Of a stretch of DNA of 64,000 nucleotides, positions 1 to 9,152 are shown piece by piece. Position numbers and translations under genes: made by a program. The notes below the pieces were generated by a model. It was not told the origin of the DNA. It worked only from the letters and a program-made list of their open reading frames with translations, and made no database searches. This stretch comes from DASUSH01 sp963785155 (lineage in GTDB: Bacteria; Actinomycetota; Thermoleophilia; Solirubrobacterales; 70-9), in NCBI GenBank assembly GCA_963785155.1, contig CAWAUB010000007.1:558001-622000 (forward strand), in the 5' to 3' direction. Position 1 is the stretch's first letter, and each line of letters opens with the position of its first letter.

Positions 1-43
1 TCTCGGCTTGGGAAGGCTCGGCATCGTTCAGCTCGCTAGTCAT
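1..43 (-). CDS. Start of a divergent gene, cut by the window edge
   Basis: An ATG at 43 reading leftwards opens a frame with no stop before the edge (begins MTSELNDAEPSQAE). It would be divergent from the riboswitch-controlled gene. A TAGTCT-like -10 box lies on the minus strand at 65-70, but there is no clear ribosome binding site. Fourteen residues are too few to name a family. Confidence 0.3.
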   Translation of the reverse strand, partial: MTSELNDAEPSQAE

Positions 44-69
44 CGGTTACAGCCCCGTGGGCCAAGACT

Positions 70-99
70 ACGACACGCCTGCGTTACGCCGTGTATATT
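70..99 (+). promoter_or_regulatory. Candidate promoter of the SAM riboswitch transcript
   Basis: TATATT at 94-99 is a good -10 box, with ACGACA (70-75) as a weak -35 at an 18-bp spacing. Transcription would begin about 105-107, shortly before the first riboswitch helix at 118. Assigned by position and sequence only. Confidence 0.5.
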
Positions 100-117
100 G
101 GCGCCCACATAGACCGC

Positions 118-222
118 CACATCTAGAGGGGTGGAGGGACTGGCCCGTAGAAACCCCGGCAACCACCAAGGCTTCGGTCTTGGAAGGTGCCAATTCCAGC
201 AGGTGGAAGCCTGGAAGATGTG
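118..222 (+). promoter_or_regulatory. SAM-I (S-box) riboswitch
   Basis: The closing helix P1 is CACATCT (118-124) with AGATGTG (216-222). Between them are the conserved S-box core segments: GGAGGGACTGGCCC at about 133-146, CCCCGGCAACC at about 154-164, and GGTGCCAATTCC at about 186-197. Downstream, 241-248 pairs with 258-265 (8 bp) and 268-275 with 284-291 (8 bp). Neither hairpin is followed by a T-run. AGTCCC (229-234) could pair with GGGACT either in the aptamer (136-141) or beside the ribosome binding site (294-299), which suggests translational control. The class call is firm; the switching mechanism is inferred. Confidence 0.9.
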
Positions 223-309
223 AGTGGGAGTCCCAACCGGACCTCTGCTCACACCGCGCAGAGGTCTATGTCGTTCAAGGACAAACGACATACGGGACTG
301 GAGAAGCAA

Positions 310-1554
310 ATGGCCATAGAGGCACTCAGGTGTAAGGAATGCGGAACCGACTACCCGCTCGACGCTCGCTACGTCTGCGAGAACTGCTTCGGGCCGCTCG
401 AGGTCGCATATGACTTCAGCGGGCTCGACCCCGACGAAACGCGGCGGCGGATCCAGGCCGGATCGGCTGGGATCTGGCGTTACTCGGACTTCCTGCCGTT
501 CGCGGGCGGGCCGCCTGCCGAGCGCGGCGCGCTCGAGCCGGGCCTGACCCCGCTCGTCCGTGCCGATCGGCTTGCTGAGCGGCTCGGTCTCGGCGAGGTC
601 TGGGTGAAGAACGACGCCGCCAACCCGACCCATTCGTTCAAGGACCGGGTCGTCGCGGTTGCCCTGGCGAAGGCACGCGAGCTCGGCTTCGAGACGGTCG
701 CGTGCGCTTCGACCGGAAATCTCGCGAATGCCGTCGCGGCTCATGCCGCCGCGGCGGGCCTCGAGTCGTTCGTCTTCGTCCCCGCGGACCTGGAGGAGCA
801 GAAGCTGCTCGCGACCGGTATCTACGGGACCCGACTGATCGGCGTCGACGGCAGCTACGACGACGTCAACCGCCTCTGCACGGAGCTCTGCGAGAACCGG
901 CCATGGGCGTTCGTCAACGTCAACCTGCGCCCCTATTACGCAGAGGGGTCGAAGACGCTCGCCTTCGAGACCGCCGAGCAGCTCGGCTGGGAGCTGCCCG
1001 ACCGGGTCGTCTGCCCGATCGCATCCGGGTCGCTGTTCACGAAGATCGGCCGCGGCTTCCAGGAGTGGATCGACCTCGGCCTGCTCGACGGCGAGCTGCC
1101 GACCTTCAACGGCGCCCAGGCGGAGGGCTGCAGCCCGGTCGCGGAGGCGTATGCCGACGGCCGCGACGTCTGCCGGCCGCAGCGGCCCGACACGATCGCG
1201 AAGAGCCTCGCGATCGGCGATCCGGCCGACGGCCCATACGCGATCGACCTCGCCCGTTCCACGGGCGGCTCGGTCGAGTCGGTCACCGACGACGAGATCC
1301 GCGACGGGATCCGGCTGCTCGCCGAGACCACCGGGATATTCACGGAGACGGCAGGCGGCGTGACGACGGCCGTCCTGGCCAAGCTGGCCGAGGCCGGCGC
1401 GATCGACTCGGACGAACGGGTCGTGCTCGTGATCACCGGCGAGGGCCTGAAGACGCTCGACGTGACCCGTGAGGGCTTCGAGATGGACCGGATCGCTCCG
1501 ACCCTGGACAGCTTCGAGGCGATCGAGAACACGGCGGTTACAGCAGCCGCTTAG
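310..1554 (+). CDS. thrC: Threonine synthase-like PLP enzyme
   Basis: A fold-type II PLP enzyme of 414 residues resembling threonine synthase, which converts O-phosphohomoserine to threonine. The N-terminus has a rubredoxin-like pair, C8-x2-C11 and C23-x2-C26. The PLP lysine is K111 in HSFKDR, and a substrate/PLP loop reads STGNLAN. Canonical threonine synthases normally have NPTGSFKDRG and STGNT there, so this is a divergent subfamily. The start at ATG 310 was chosen because GGAGAAG lies just upstream and the product then begins at the zinc-ribbon; the longer frame from 187 would run through the riboswitch. It is controlled by the SAM-I riboswitch, which points to a methionine-branch role. 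A function other than threonine synthesis is possible. Confidence 0.85.
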   Translation: MAIEALRCKECGTDYPLDARYVCENCFGPLEVAYDFSGLDPDETRRRIQAGSAGIWRYSDFLPFAGGPPAERGALEPGLTPLVRADRLAERLGLGEVWVKNDAANPTHSFKDRVVAVALAKARELGFETVACASTGNLANAVAAHAAAAGLESFVFVPADLEEQKLLATGIYGTRLIGVDGSYDDVNRLCTELCENRPWAFVNVNLRPYYAEGSKTLAFETAEQLGWELPDRVVCPIASGSLFTKIGRGFQEWIDLGLLDGELPTFNGAQAEGCSPVAEAYADGRDVCRPQRPDTIAKSLAIGDPADGPYAIDLARSTGGSVESVTDDEIRDGIRLLAETTGIFTETAGGVTTAVLAKLAEAGAIDSDERVVLVITGEGLKTLDVTREGFEMDRIAPTLDSFEAIENTAVTAAA

Positions 1555-1614
1555 AACCCGGTAGCCTCATTCAAGCCTCGCGTACTAATGCGGGGGGTGG
1601 GAATGGAGGCCAAC

Positions 1615-3396
1615 GTGCGTAGGACGAAGCTGACGATCTTGATCGCCGTGGGGTGCGTGTTTGCCGCAACCTCGGTCGCCCAGGCAGCCGGGCCGACCGC
1701 AGTCGCGACGGACAGCGACGGCGTGGTCTACGCCGGCTTCGAGAACGGCGGCCAGATCAAGCGCTACTCCGGCTCCGACGGCTCGTTCCTCGGTGCGTGG
1801 GGCACCGCCGGCAGCGGCGCCGGCCAGATCGGCGGCGTGGTCGCACTCGACGTGGCCCCGACGGGCAGCGGCGGCAACGCCGGCAACGTCTGGGTCCTCG
1901 ACACCAACCGCCGCGTCCAGGAGTTCACGCGGTCCGGAACCTTCATCCGTGGCTTCCAGCTCAACGCCTGCGGTGCCGGGATCACGCCGAACCCAACCAA
2001 TCGCGGTGGGCTCGACGTCGCGCTCAACGACATCTACGTGGCTCATCCCTGCCGCAACCAGGTCTTCCGCTACGCGCGCTCGAACCTCAGCCAGCAGGCC
2101 GCGGTCTCGGTGAACCAGCCGAAGGGCGTCTCCGCGCAGCTCTACGGCACCGCGCCGGGATCGACTCAGGCGGTCTACGTGGCGAGGCCCGCGACCAGCC
2201 AGGTCGCCAAGCTGAACCTGACCACGCTCGCTTCGCTCGGCAACCAGGCCACCTACGCGGCCCCGTCTGACGTCTTTGTCGACGCGTTCGGCACGCTCTT
2301 CGTCTCGGTGACGAACGACAACGGCACCGGCGAGCGGATCTACCTCTACGACCAGAACGGCAGCGAGTTCCGCTGGCTCGGCGGCGCCGGGTCCGACGCC
2401 GGACGGGTCATCGACCCCCTCGCCTTCGACGTCTACGAGCAGTTCTCGGATCTCGCCGGGAACGTGTTCGTCGCCGACTACGGCAACCAGCGGCTGCAGC
2501 GCTGGAACTCGTTCGGCTTCACCTTCTGGGCGGTTCCCGCGACCGACAGCGTCGTCCCGCCGTCGAACCCGCCACAGAACACGGCTTTGCCGCAGATCCA
2601 GGGATCGCCGGTCGAGAACAACGTGGTGACCTGCACCCAGGGCACCTGGAACAACAACCCGACCCAGTTCGACTTCCAGTGGAACCGCAACGGCAACCCG
2701 ATCGCCGGGGAGACGGGCAACCAGTACACGATCGCCTCGGCCGACGTCGGCCAGAACCTGACCTGCACGGTCACCGCGACGAACGCGGACGGCTCGAACA
2801 GCGCGACGTCCGCCGCGGTGGTCCCGACCGGCGCGCCGCCGGCCTCGGGCCCGGTCGGCATCTCGGTCAACAGCGCCGCGATCTTCACCAACTCGACGAC
2901 CGTGACGCTGACGATCCACGAGCCCGCCGGCGCGACCAACGTCCACATCTCCAACGACGGTGGTTTCGCGGCCCCCGACACGCGGCCGATCTTCGGCAGC
3001 GACACCTATGCCTGGTCGCTCGTCTCGAGCGGCGCCGACAGGCTGCCCAAGTCGGTCTACGTGCGCTTCACCGGCCCGGGCATCGACGGCACCCAGACCT
3101 ACAGCGACGACATCATCCTCGACGAGGCGCCACCGTCCACGTTCGCGGCGACGATGACCAAGTCGACCACCCGCGGCAAGGCGAAGTGGACTCTGAAGGT
3201 GCGCGCCGAGGACGAGAATTCGGGCCTGGCCGAGCTGCAGACCGCGCGGAGTCCCGCGGAGGGCTTCACCTCGCAGCCGTTCTCGAGCCGGACCGTGACC
3301 ACCAAGCCGCACCTGAACAGGTTCGTGCGCGTTACGGATAAGGCCGGCAACGTCGCGGACGCGGTGAAGGTCAAGGTCAAGCGCAAGAAGCGCTGA
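1615..3396 (+). CDS. Secreted NHL/beta-propeller protein with Ig-like domain
   Basis: A 593-residue exported protein. GTG 1615 is preferred over ATG 1588 or 1603 because GGAGG at 1605-1609 sits 5 nt upstream. It also gives a typical signal peptide (RRTK, hydrophobic core, cleavage near AQA-AG around residue 25). Residues about 30-310 hold NHL-like repeats (for example 'NVWVLDTNRRVQEFT' and 'NVFVADYGNQRLQRW'), suggesting a six-bladed propeller. Residues about 325-415 form an Ig-like actinobacterial module ('FDFQWNRNGNPIAGETGNQY', then 'CTVTATNADG'). The C-terminus has beta-rich segments and ends in a lysine/arginine tail. The ligand is unknown. A TACTAA -10-like box (1583-1588) gives it its own likely promoter. 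Confidence 0.75.
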   Translation: MRRTKLTILIAVGCVFAATSVAQAAGPTAVATDSDGVVYAGFENGGQIKRYSGSDGSFLGAWGTAGSGAGQIGGVVALDVAPTGSGGNAGNVWVLDTNRRVQEFTRSGTFIRGFQLNACGAGITPNPTNRGGLDVALNDIYVAHPCRNQVFRYARSNLSQQAAVSVNQPKGVSAQLYGTAPGSTQAVYVARPATSQVAKLNLTTLASLGNQATYAAPSDVFVDAFGTLFVSVTNDNGTGERIYLYDQNGSEFRWLGGAGSDAGRVIDPLAFDVYEQFSDLAGNVFVADYGNQRLQRWNSFGFTFWAVPATDSVVPPSNPPQNTALPQIQGSPVENNVVTCTQGTWNNNPTQFDFQWNRNGNPIAGETGNQYTIASADVGQNLTCTVTATNADGSNSATSAAVVPTGAPPASGPVGISVNSAAIFTNSTTVTLTIHEPAGATNVHISNDGGFAAPDTRPIFGSDTYAWSLVSSGADRLPKSVYVRFTGPGIDGTQTYSDDIILDEAPPSTFAATMTKSTTRGKAKWTLKVRAEDENSGLAELQTARSPAEGFTSQPFSSRTVTTKPHLNRFVRVTDKAGNVADAVKVKVKRKKR

Positions 3397-3435
3397 CGCC
3401 CGCCTGGACGGGCCATCGCTAACCTTCCCCGCCGC

Positions 3436-3708
3436 ATGGCCGTCACGGTGAAGATCCCCGCGCAGCTGCGTGCCACGACAGGTGGCGAGTCCGAGCTCTC
3501 CGTCGACGGGTCGACGGTGGGCGAGGCGCTCGACGCCGTCTACGCGTCGCACGAGGAACTGCGCGATCGCATCACCGAGTCCGGCGAGCTTCGGCGCTTC
3601 GTCAACGTCTACGTGTCGGGTGAGGACATCCGCTTCCAGGACGGGCTTCAGACCCCGGTCTCGGACGGCGACGAGGTGACGATCCTCCCCGCGGTAGCCG
3701 GCGGCTAG
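3436..3708 (+). CDS. cysO: CysO-like ubiquitin-fold sulfur carrier protein
   Basis: A 90-residue MoaD/ThiS-family protein. It ends in the exposed Gly-Gly that is adenylated and thiocarboxylated in this family. The C-terminal half (RRFVNVYVSGEDIRFQDGL, then GDEVTILPAVAGG) matches the pattern of mycobacterial CysO, which donates sulfur to CysM for cysteine synthesis, more closely than it matches MoaD or ThiS. No CysM or Mec-type protease lies next to it here. A TAACCT box at 3420-3425 is 10 nt before the ATG and there is no Shine-Dalgarno site, so the mRNA is probably leaderless. The next gene starts 8 nt downstream. Confidence 0.8.
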   Translation: MAVTVKIPAQLRATTGGESELSVDGSTVGEALDAVYASHEELRDRITESGELRRFVNVYVSGEDIRFQDGLQTPVSDGDEVTILPAVAGG

Positions 3709-3716
3709 GAACTCCG

Positions 3717-4508
3717 GTGGAGGCGATCGGCAAGGTCGCGATCCTTTGCGGTGGCCGGGGGACGCGGCTTCAGGAACGCACGCACTCGATCCCGAAGGCG
3801 CTGGTGGAGATCGGCGGCAGGCCGATCCTCTGGCACGTGATCCGGATCTACGCTGCGCAGGGACTGCGGCGGTTCGTGCTTCTGACCGGCTATCTCGGCG
3901 ACCAGATCTCCGAGTACACCGCCGCGGAGGATTGGCCCGAGGACGTCGAGATCGAGTGCGTCGACACGGGCGTCGACACGCCCACCGGCGGCCGGATCAA
4001 ACTTGCCGCCGACAGATTCGGCAGCGAGACCTTCTGCGTCACCTATGCGGACGGCGTCGCCGACGTCGACCTGCCCGCCCTGGTGCGCTTTCACCGGGAC
4101 CACGGCGACGATGCGACCGTGACCGTGGTCCGGCCCCTCTCTCAGTTCGGGATCACCGAACTGGACGACGCCGGCCGGATCGGCGGCTTTCAGGAGAAGC
4201 CGCGGCTCGACCACTGGGTGAACGGAGGTTTCTTCGTCTTCGAGCCCTCGGTGCTCGACTACGTCACCGAGGACAGCGTCCTCGAACAGGACCCGCTGAA
4301 GCGCCTGGCCGCCGAGGACAAGTTGCACGGGTATCGCCACGAGGGGTTCTGGGACTGCATGGACACCTACAAGGACGCGGTGACGCTCAACGACCTCTGG
4401 GAAGGCGGCTCGCCTCCCTGGGCGGTCTGGGACCAGGCGACGAGCCCCGGTCCCGGGGAGTCGAATGGACACGGCCGCGAGACCCAGGCGGGCGGCATCC
4501 GTGGCTGA
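3717..4508 (+). CDS. rfbF: Glucose-1-phosphate cytidylyltransferase
   Basis: A nucleotidyltransferase of 263 residues that should make CDP-glucose from CTP and glucose-1-phosphate. The N-terminus holds the nucleotide-binding signature LCGGRGTRLQE and the lysine of IPKALVEIGG, followed by RPILWHVIRIY, typical of the RfbF/DdhA subfamily. The sugar-binding region includes 'GFWDCMDTYKD' near residue 210. It starts at GTG 3717, eight bases after the CysO-like gene, and overlaps the following dehydratase. The pairing with that gene supports the CDP-glucose assignment over a generic sugar nucleotidyltransferase. The C-terminal 25 residues are low-complexity and poorly conserved. Confidence 0.82.
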   Translation: MEAIGKVAILCGGRGTRLQERTHSIPKALVEIGGRPILWHVIRIYAAQGLRRFVLLTGYLGDQISEYTAAEDWPEDVEIECVDTGVDTPTGGRIKLAADRFGSETFCVTYADGVADVDLPALVRFHRDHGDDATVTVVRPLSQFGITELDDAGRIGGFQEKPRLDHWVNGGFFVFEPSVLDYVTEDSVLEQDPLKRLAAEDKLHGYRHEGFWDCMDTYKDAVTLNDLWEGGSPPWAVWDQATSPGPGESNGHGRETQAGGIRG

Positions 4509-5485
4509 GGGGTCGGCCCTCGTCACAGGCGCCCGCGGCTTCGTCGGCGCCTGGCTCGCCAGGGGTCTGCTCGAGTCCGGGGTGAAGGTCACCTCCTTCG
4601 ATCGAAAGCCCCGCTCGGGGCGTCCCTCGATCCTGGCGATGCTCGAGATCGATTCCGAGGTCGAGGAGGTGGAGGGAGACCTCTGCGACGCGGAGCTTGG
4701 TCGCGAAGGTGCTGGCCGACGGCGGGATCGACACCGTCTACCACCTCGCCGCCGAGACGATCGTCGGCACCGTTCAGGCCGACCCCGTCGGCGGTTACGA
4801 GACCAACGTGCGCGGCACCTGGACCGTGCTTCAGGCCTGCCGCGAGCAGGGGGTCGAGCGGGTCGTCTTCGCCTCCTCGGACAAGGCCTATGGCGCCCAC
4901 GACGAGCTTCCCTACCGGGAGGACTTCCCGCTTCAGCCGACCGCTCCGTATGAGGCCTCGAAGGCCGCGGCGGACCTGATCGCACGCAGCTTCGCGAAGA
5001 GCTACGGCCTGCCGGTCGCGGTCACCCGCTTCGCCAACATCTACGGCGGCGGCGACATGAACTTCTCCCGGCTGATCCCGGAGGCCGCTTCCGCCGCGGT
5101 CGACGGCCGCGCACCGGTCCTGCGCTCAGATGGCTCGCCGGAGCGTGACTTCCTCTACGTCGAGGACGCCGTCTCGGCGTATCTGGCGATCGCCGCCGGG
5201 CTCGACCGCGACGACGTGCGCGGCGAGGCCTTCAACGCCGGTTCCGGACGCTCCTGGCCGGTCGGCGAGGTGATCGCGATGATCGCCCGCATCGCCGACA
5301 CCGGGGTGGAGCCCGACATCCGAGGAACCGGCAACCCCGAAGGTGAGATCGACAAGCAGTGGGTCGACCCGACGAAGATGCGCGAGGTGCTCGGCTGGGA
5401 GCCCGCCGTCGAGCTCGAGGAAGGACTTTCGCGGACGATCGAGTGGTATCGCGAGCACGCGGAGGCGCGCGCGCCGGCGAACTGA
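4465..5485 (+). CDS. rfbG: CDP-glucose 4,6-dehydratase (frame broken once)
   Basis: An extended short-chain dehydrogenase that should convert CDP-glucose to CDP-4-keto-6-deoxyglucose. The first part carries the Rossmann motif TGARGFVG. The second part carries SSDKAYG, YEASKAA (catalytic Tyr/Lys) and TRFANIYGGGDMNFSR, which is typical of RfbG. The two parts are in different frames: one extra base near 4694 (CTTGGTC where CTGGTC would be in frame) breaks the gene. Removing it gives the continuous segment DAELVAKVLADGG. The start ATG 4465 follows GGGGAG and overlaps the cytidylyltransferase by 44 bp; GTG 4501 is an alternative. The break may be a sequence error or a real mutation. Confidence 0.8.
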
Positions 5486-5531
5486 TTGCCCGATACGCGT
5501 CGCTGGTCTACGCTTCGTGTTGGAGCGGGTG

Positions 5532-7060
5532 ATGAGGCGCAAGGCAAGTTCTCGGGACGGTTTTTGTTGGGGTGATGGCTGTATGCGCCCTTTCGGCGGC
5601 TCCTTCCCTGGCAGCCGTCGCGCAGATCCGCGAGATCACCGCGGCGGGGCCAGAGGCAAACGCGCAGGCCGGGATCACGGCGACCGTGGCGGCATTCCAG
5701 GCGGACCTCGGTAGCCCGAATAACGGCAACGCGGTTGGCACTCAGCCATCGGGACGGCGCCAGATCACCTGGGACGGCGCCGACAACGACTCGGCGCCCG
5801 CCAGGCTCCAGCAGGACTTCTTCAACGCGGTTGCGCCGCGCGGGGTGATCTTCGGCGGCGGTGATCCGAGGATCACTTTCCAGCAGAGCGCCGACGCGAC
5901 GCCGAGTGTTCCGGGGACCCCGAACGAGTTCGGAAACGTCAACGCGACCTACCCGACTGCGTTCAGCGCGTTCAGCGTGCCGCGCCTGTTTTCCTCGCTC
6001 ACCTCCAACGTCTATGCACGTCGATTTCTTCGTTCCCGGTTCGCTGACTCGCGCGGAGAGTCGAGGCTTCGGCGCTGTCTTCACGGACGTCGACACAGCC
6101 GGGTCGTCGAAGCTCGAGTTCTTCGATCGCTTCGGCAATGAGATCTTCGAGCGAGAGGTGCTCGCCACCGCCGGGAACGAGTCGCTGAGCTTCGTCGGGG
6201 TGACCTTCACCGGTCCCGAGGTAGCCCAGGTCCGGGTCACTTCGGGCGCGGCGCCGCTCGGTCCGAACGACGTCACACAGACAGGTGGCAATCCCGACAT
6301 CGTCGTGGTGGACGACTTCAATTACGGGGAGCCTCAGGCCCAGCCGGTGCCGGCGCTGAGCTTCGCGAGCGCGGAGTTCAGTGGCTCGGAGGGCGGCACG
6401 GCGAACGTCGTGATCGACCGCTCCGGCGACACCCAGGCGACCGCCAAGGTCGGGGTCACGCTCACCGACGGGTCGGCGACAGCCGGCTCGGACTACGAGC
6501 CGACGGGAGGCACAGTGACCTTCGGGCCGGGTGAGACGCAGAAGTCGATCAGCGTGCCGCTCGAATCCGATGACCTCGTCGAGGGCGCCGAGACCGTGAA
6601 CCTCGCGCTCGAGTCGGCCACCTCGAACGGATCGGTGGCCCCGACGATCGGCCCGACCTCCACCGCGACGATCTCGATCGCGAACGTACCCGACTCGAAG
6701 TCGCCGCTGCTGGAGCCCGTGGCGGCAGACCAACAAGCTGAAGCTGCAGGAAGCAGCCGAGCCTCGAGTGCGGGCATTCTGCGACGAGGCGTGCACCGTC
6801 GAGGCGGGCGGGGCTGTCGCCCTGAAGAAGGGAAGAACTCTCGAGGCCCGGGCGGGCGAAGCCGGTCGGCCTGGCCGACGTGAGCGCGTCGCTTCAGCCG
6901 GTGAGCTTCCAGACGATCAGATCCAGCTCTCGAAGAGGGCCGCAAAGAAAATCCGCAAGGCGCTCCGCATGGGCGGGAGGGCGACCGCGAACCTCACGAT
7001 CGTCGCCACCGAAGCGGCCGGAAACGCGACGAGACAGAGCGCAGGATCAGGCTCAGTTAG
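5532..7060 (+). CDS. Secreted Calx-beta domain protein, several frame breaks
   Basis: Reading across frames gives one exported protein. ATG 5532 begins MRRKASSR, and after an extra base near 5553 the frame continues TVFVGVMAVCALSAAPSLAA, a clear signal peptide. A second extra base near 6011 (between TSNV and MHVDFFVPGS) leads into the middle part. Around 6350-6690 lies a complete Calx-beta domain ('SGSEGGTANVVIDRSGDTQA', 'TAGSDYEPTGGTVTFGPGET'). The end, about 6730-7060, returns in other frames as KLKLQEAAEPRVRAFCDEAC and the basic SKRAAKKIRKAL segment, and closes with TAG at 7058-7060. At least four breaks are needed. Function unknown; probably cell-surface calcium-binding or adhesive. Confidence 0.6.
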
Positions 7061-7136
7061 CCGCTTCTGGCCGCGAAATCCCCAAACCGTCCCCCGGGTT
7101 AGTAAGGTTCATGGCGTGGGGAGGGGGCTCTTGAGA

Positions 7137-9148
7137 ATGGCGTCATGGACCCGCCGGGTCTTGCGTGGTGGATTCTGGCCGCGATCGTGCGCTGGCTTTG
7201 CCCGCTCTTGCCTCCGCAGCGGACCTCACTCCGAATCCGCACTTCGGACGATTACATGACATCGACCGGTACGCGACGAAGCCGCAGCAAAACGTCACGT
7301 TCACCAACAACACCGCGGGCCCGGACGCGGTCCTGGACAACACGGCTCTCACCGGCGCCGAGCCCGGCCGACTTCGTCATCACCGGAGGTCAGACTCCGC
7401 AACCGAGGAACGTCTTGCTCGCGAACGGGGGCGACAACTGCACGATCTCAGGTTGCGCACGGCCCCGACCGCCGACGGGCCGACAGTGCCGACCTCGAGC
7501 TGGGACCGAGCGGAACCACGTGGTCGTCGTCCCCTGGCCGCGAACGCGAAACGGGCAACCTCGGCGCGAATCCCAACCCGGTCACCTTCAACCCGCAGCC
7601 GTGGTTCTTCGGCGGCCAGCAGATGTTCGTCAACGTCCAGGCACAGAACGTTCGGGGTGCAGGTCGGTGACCGCGACACTCACTGGCCCCGACGCCGCGT
7701 GCTTCTCGCTCTTCAGCGACAACTGCGACGGCAACCTGCTGTTCGTCAATAACAACTGCGGCTTCAACGTCAGCTTCAACCCGTCCGGGCCGACGGGTCC
7801 GTTGAACGCGAACGTCGAGATCACATCGAACAGCCCGTCGACCCCGACCGTCATCCCGATCACGGCGCAGGCGCTGGCCGGCCCGATGCCGTTGATCAGC
7901 CCAGCCGGGAACGACTACGGCTCGGTCGCGCTCGGTTCCTCCGCGGGGCCGCAGACCTTCACGGTTTCCAACAACGGCGACTTCCCGGCGCAGATCCAGC
8001 AGATCCTGATCGTCTCCGGCACCGCTTCGGCGTTCCCGAAGTCGGCTGACACTTGCACCGGCGCGATCGTCAATCCGGGCAGCACCTGCACCTTCAGGGT
8101 CGCGTTCACGCCGACGACCGTCGGGGCCAAGGACGCGTCGATCTTCCTGATTTCAAACACGCCCTCGCCGGTGACCCTGGTCGGCCTGCGCGGGGAGGGC
8201 TTCAACCCACCCAACGTCGCCGCGGTCGTGGCGGGAATTCCGGAGGTGGGACGAACCCTTGACTGCGTGACGTCGAACGTGAGCGGCGCACTCGATTTCA
8301 GGTGGCTGCGCGACGGTGAGCCCATCGAGGGTGCACGCGGGTCGAGCTACCGGCCGACGAACGCGGATTTCGCCTCCAGCTTGTCGTGCGAGGTGACCGC
8401 CTCGAACCCGGTCGGCACGGTTACCGTCGAATCCGCGAAGACGAACGCGATCGCCCCTCGCGACCTCAGCGGCGATCCGCGATCGCTCGTCAACCAGCCT
8501 TCCTGTCGAGTCGTTGGCATCGACCCGATCCCGGGGGTCCAGGTCACGGGCACCGATCCGGCGACCCCGGACTCTCCGCTGACGTTCACGTCCTCGGACG
8601 AGATTGATGTAACGCTCGGCAGCCTCCCCACAAAGACGGGGACGCGCGTGCGTTTCACGCCTCGCGAACTGGCAGCGCTCGATGACGGGCCGCACGACGT
8701 CGTCGTCGACGGCGAGTCCGGAAATGCCGTTCTCGCCCCGTGCCGGCTGAGCACTCAGGTCAACGGCTCACCGAAGACGCGAACGATCTACGCGATCTCG
8801 GCTGCGACGGGAATCGAGTCCGGCTCGATCGAAACGCCCGATCTGCGGATCAGGAAGTCCGGGGGGAGGCTCACCGGACAAGCGACGGTGTCGAGCTTCG
8901 ACGAGCCAGTGACCCAGTTCCAGCTGAGCGGCAGGACGACGAACTACAACGGAATAACGCTGAAGGCCACGAAGCACGGCATAGAGGTCTCCGGCCTTCC
9001 GGTCGACACCGGCGCCGTCCAGGTCCGGTTCCGCAATCGGACGGTTGGCGGTCGCGGCGGCACAGCGCAGGCGAGAGCCACGCTTCGAAGCACGGAACGC
9101 GGAAGCGGTGGCCAGGCCGTGGCGAACGTGCAGAGCGCCTGGAAGTAG
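7137..9148 (+). CDS. Secreted choice-of-anchor D / Ig-like protein (5' part frame-broken)
   Basis: ATG 7137 follows GGGAGGGGG. With single-base corrections it gives a signal peptide (MASWTRRVLRGG, then LAAIV, then ALALPALASAADL). The first third (to about 7680) needs at least four frame changes. From about 7670 the frame is open to 9148. It contains a choice-of-anchor D/ASPM-SPD2-Hydin-like domain at about 7900-8200 ('YGSVALGSSAGPQTFTVSN') and an Ig-like module at about 8205-8450 ('LDFRWLRDGEPIEGARGSSY') like that of the secreted protein at 1615. A long beta-rich C-terminal part follows. The 3' part from about 8021 is duplicated at 12640. Probably a surface protein; no enzymatic motif is visible. 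Confidence 0.65.
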
Positions 9149-9152
9149 GCGC

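Noticed and set aside
1585..3552. 655-codon open frame on the minus strand opposite the secreted NHL protein
   Set aside because: The composition is Arg/Val/Asp/Gly typical of antisense frames in high-GC genes, with no motif or start signal. The plus strand has a signal peptide and repeats.
4690..4700. Programmed frameshift in the dehydratase gene
   Set aside because: No slippery heptamer or downstream structure. Similar one-base breaks occur in many accessory genes, so an error or mutation is simpler.
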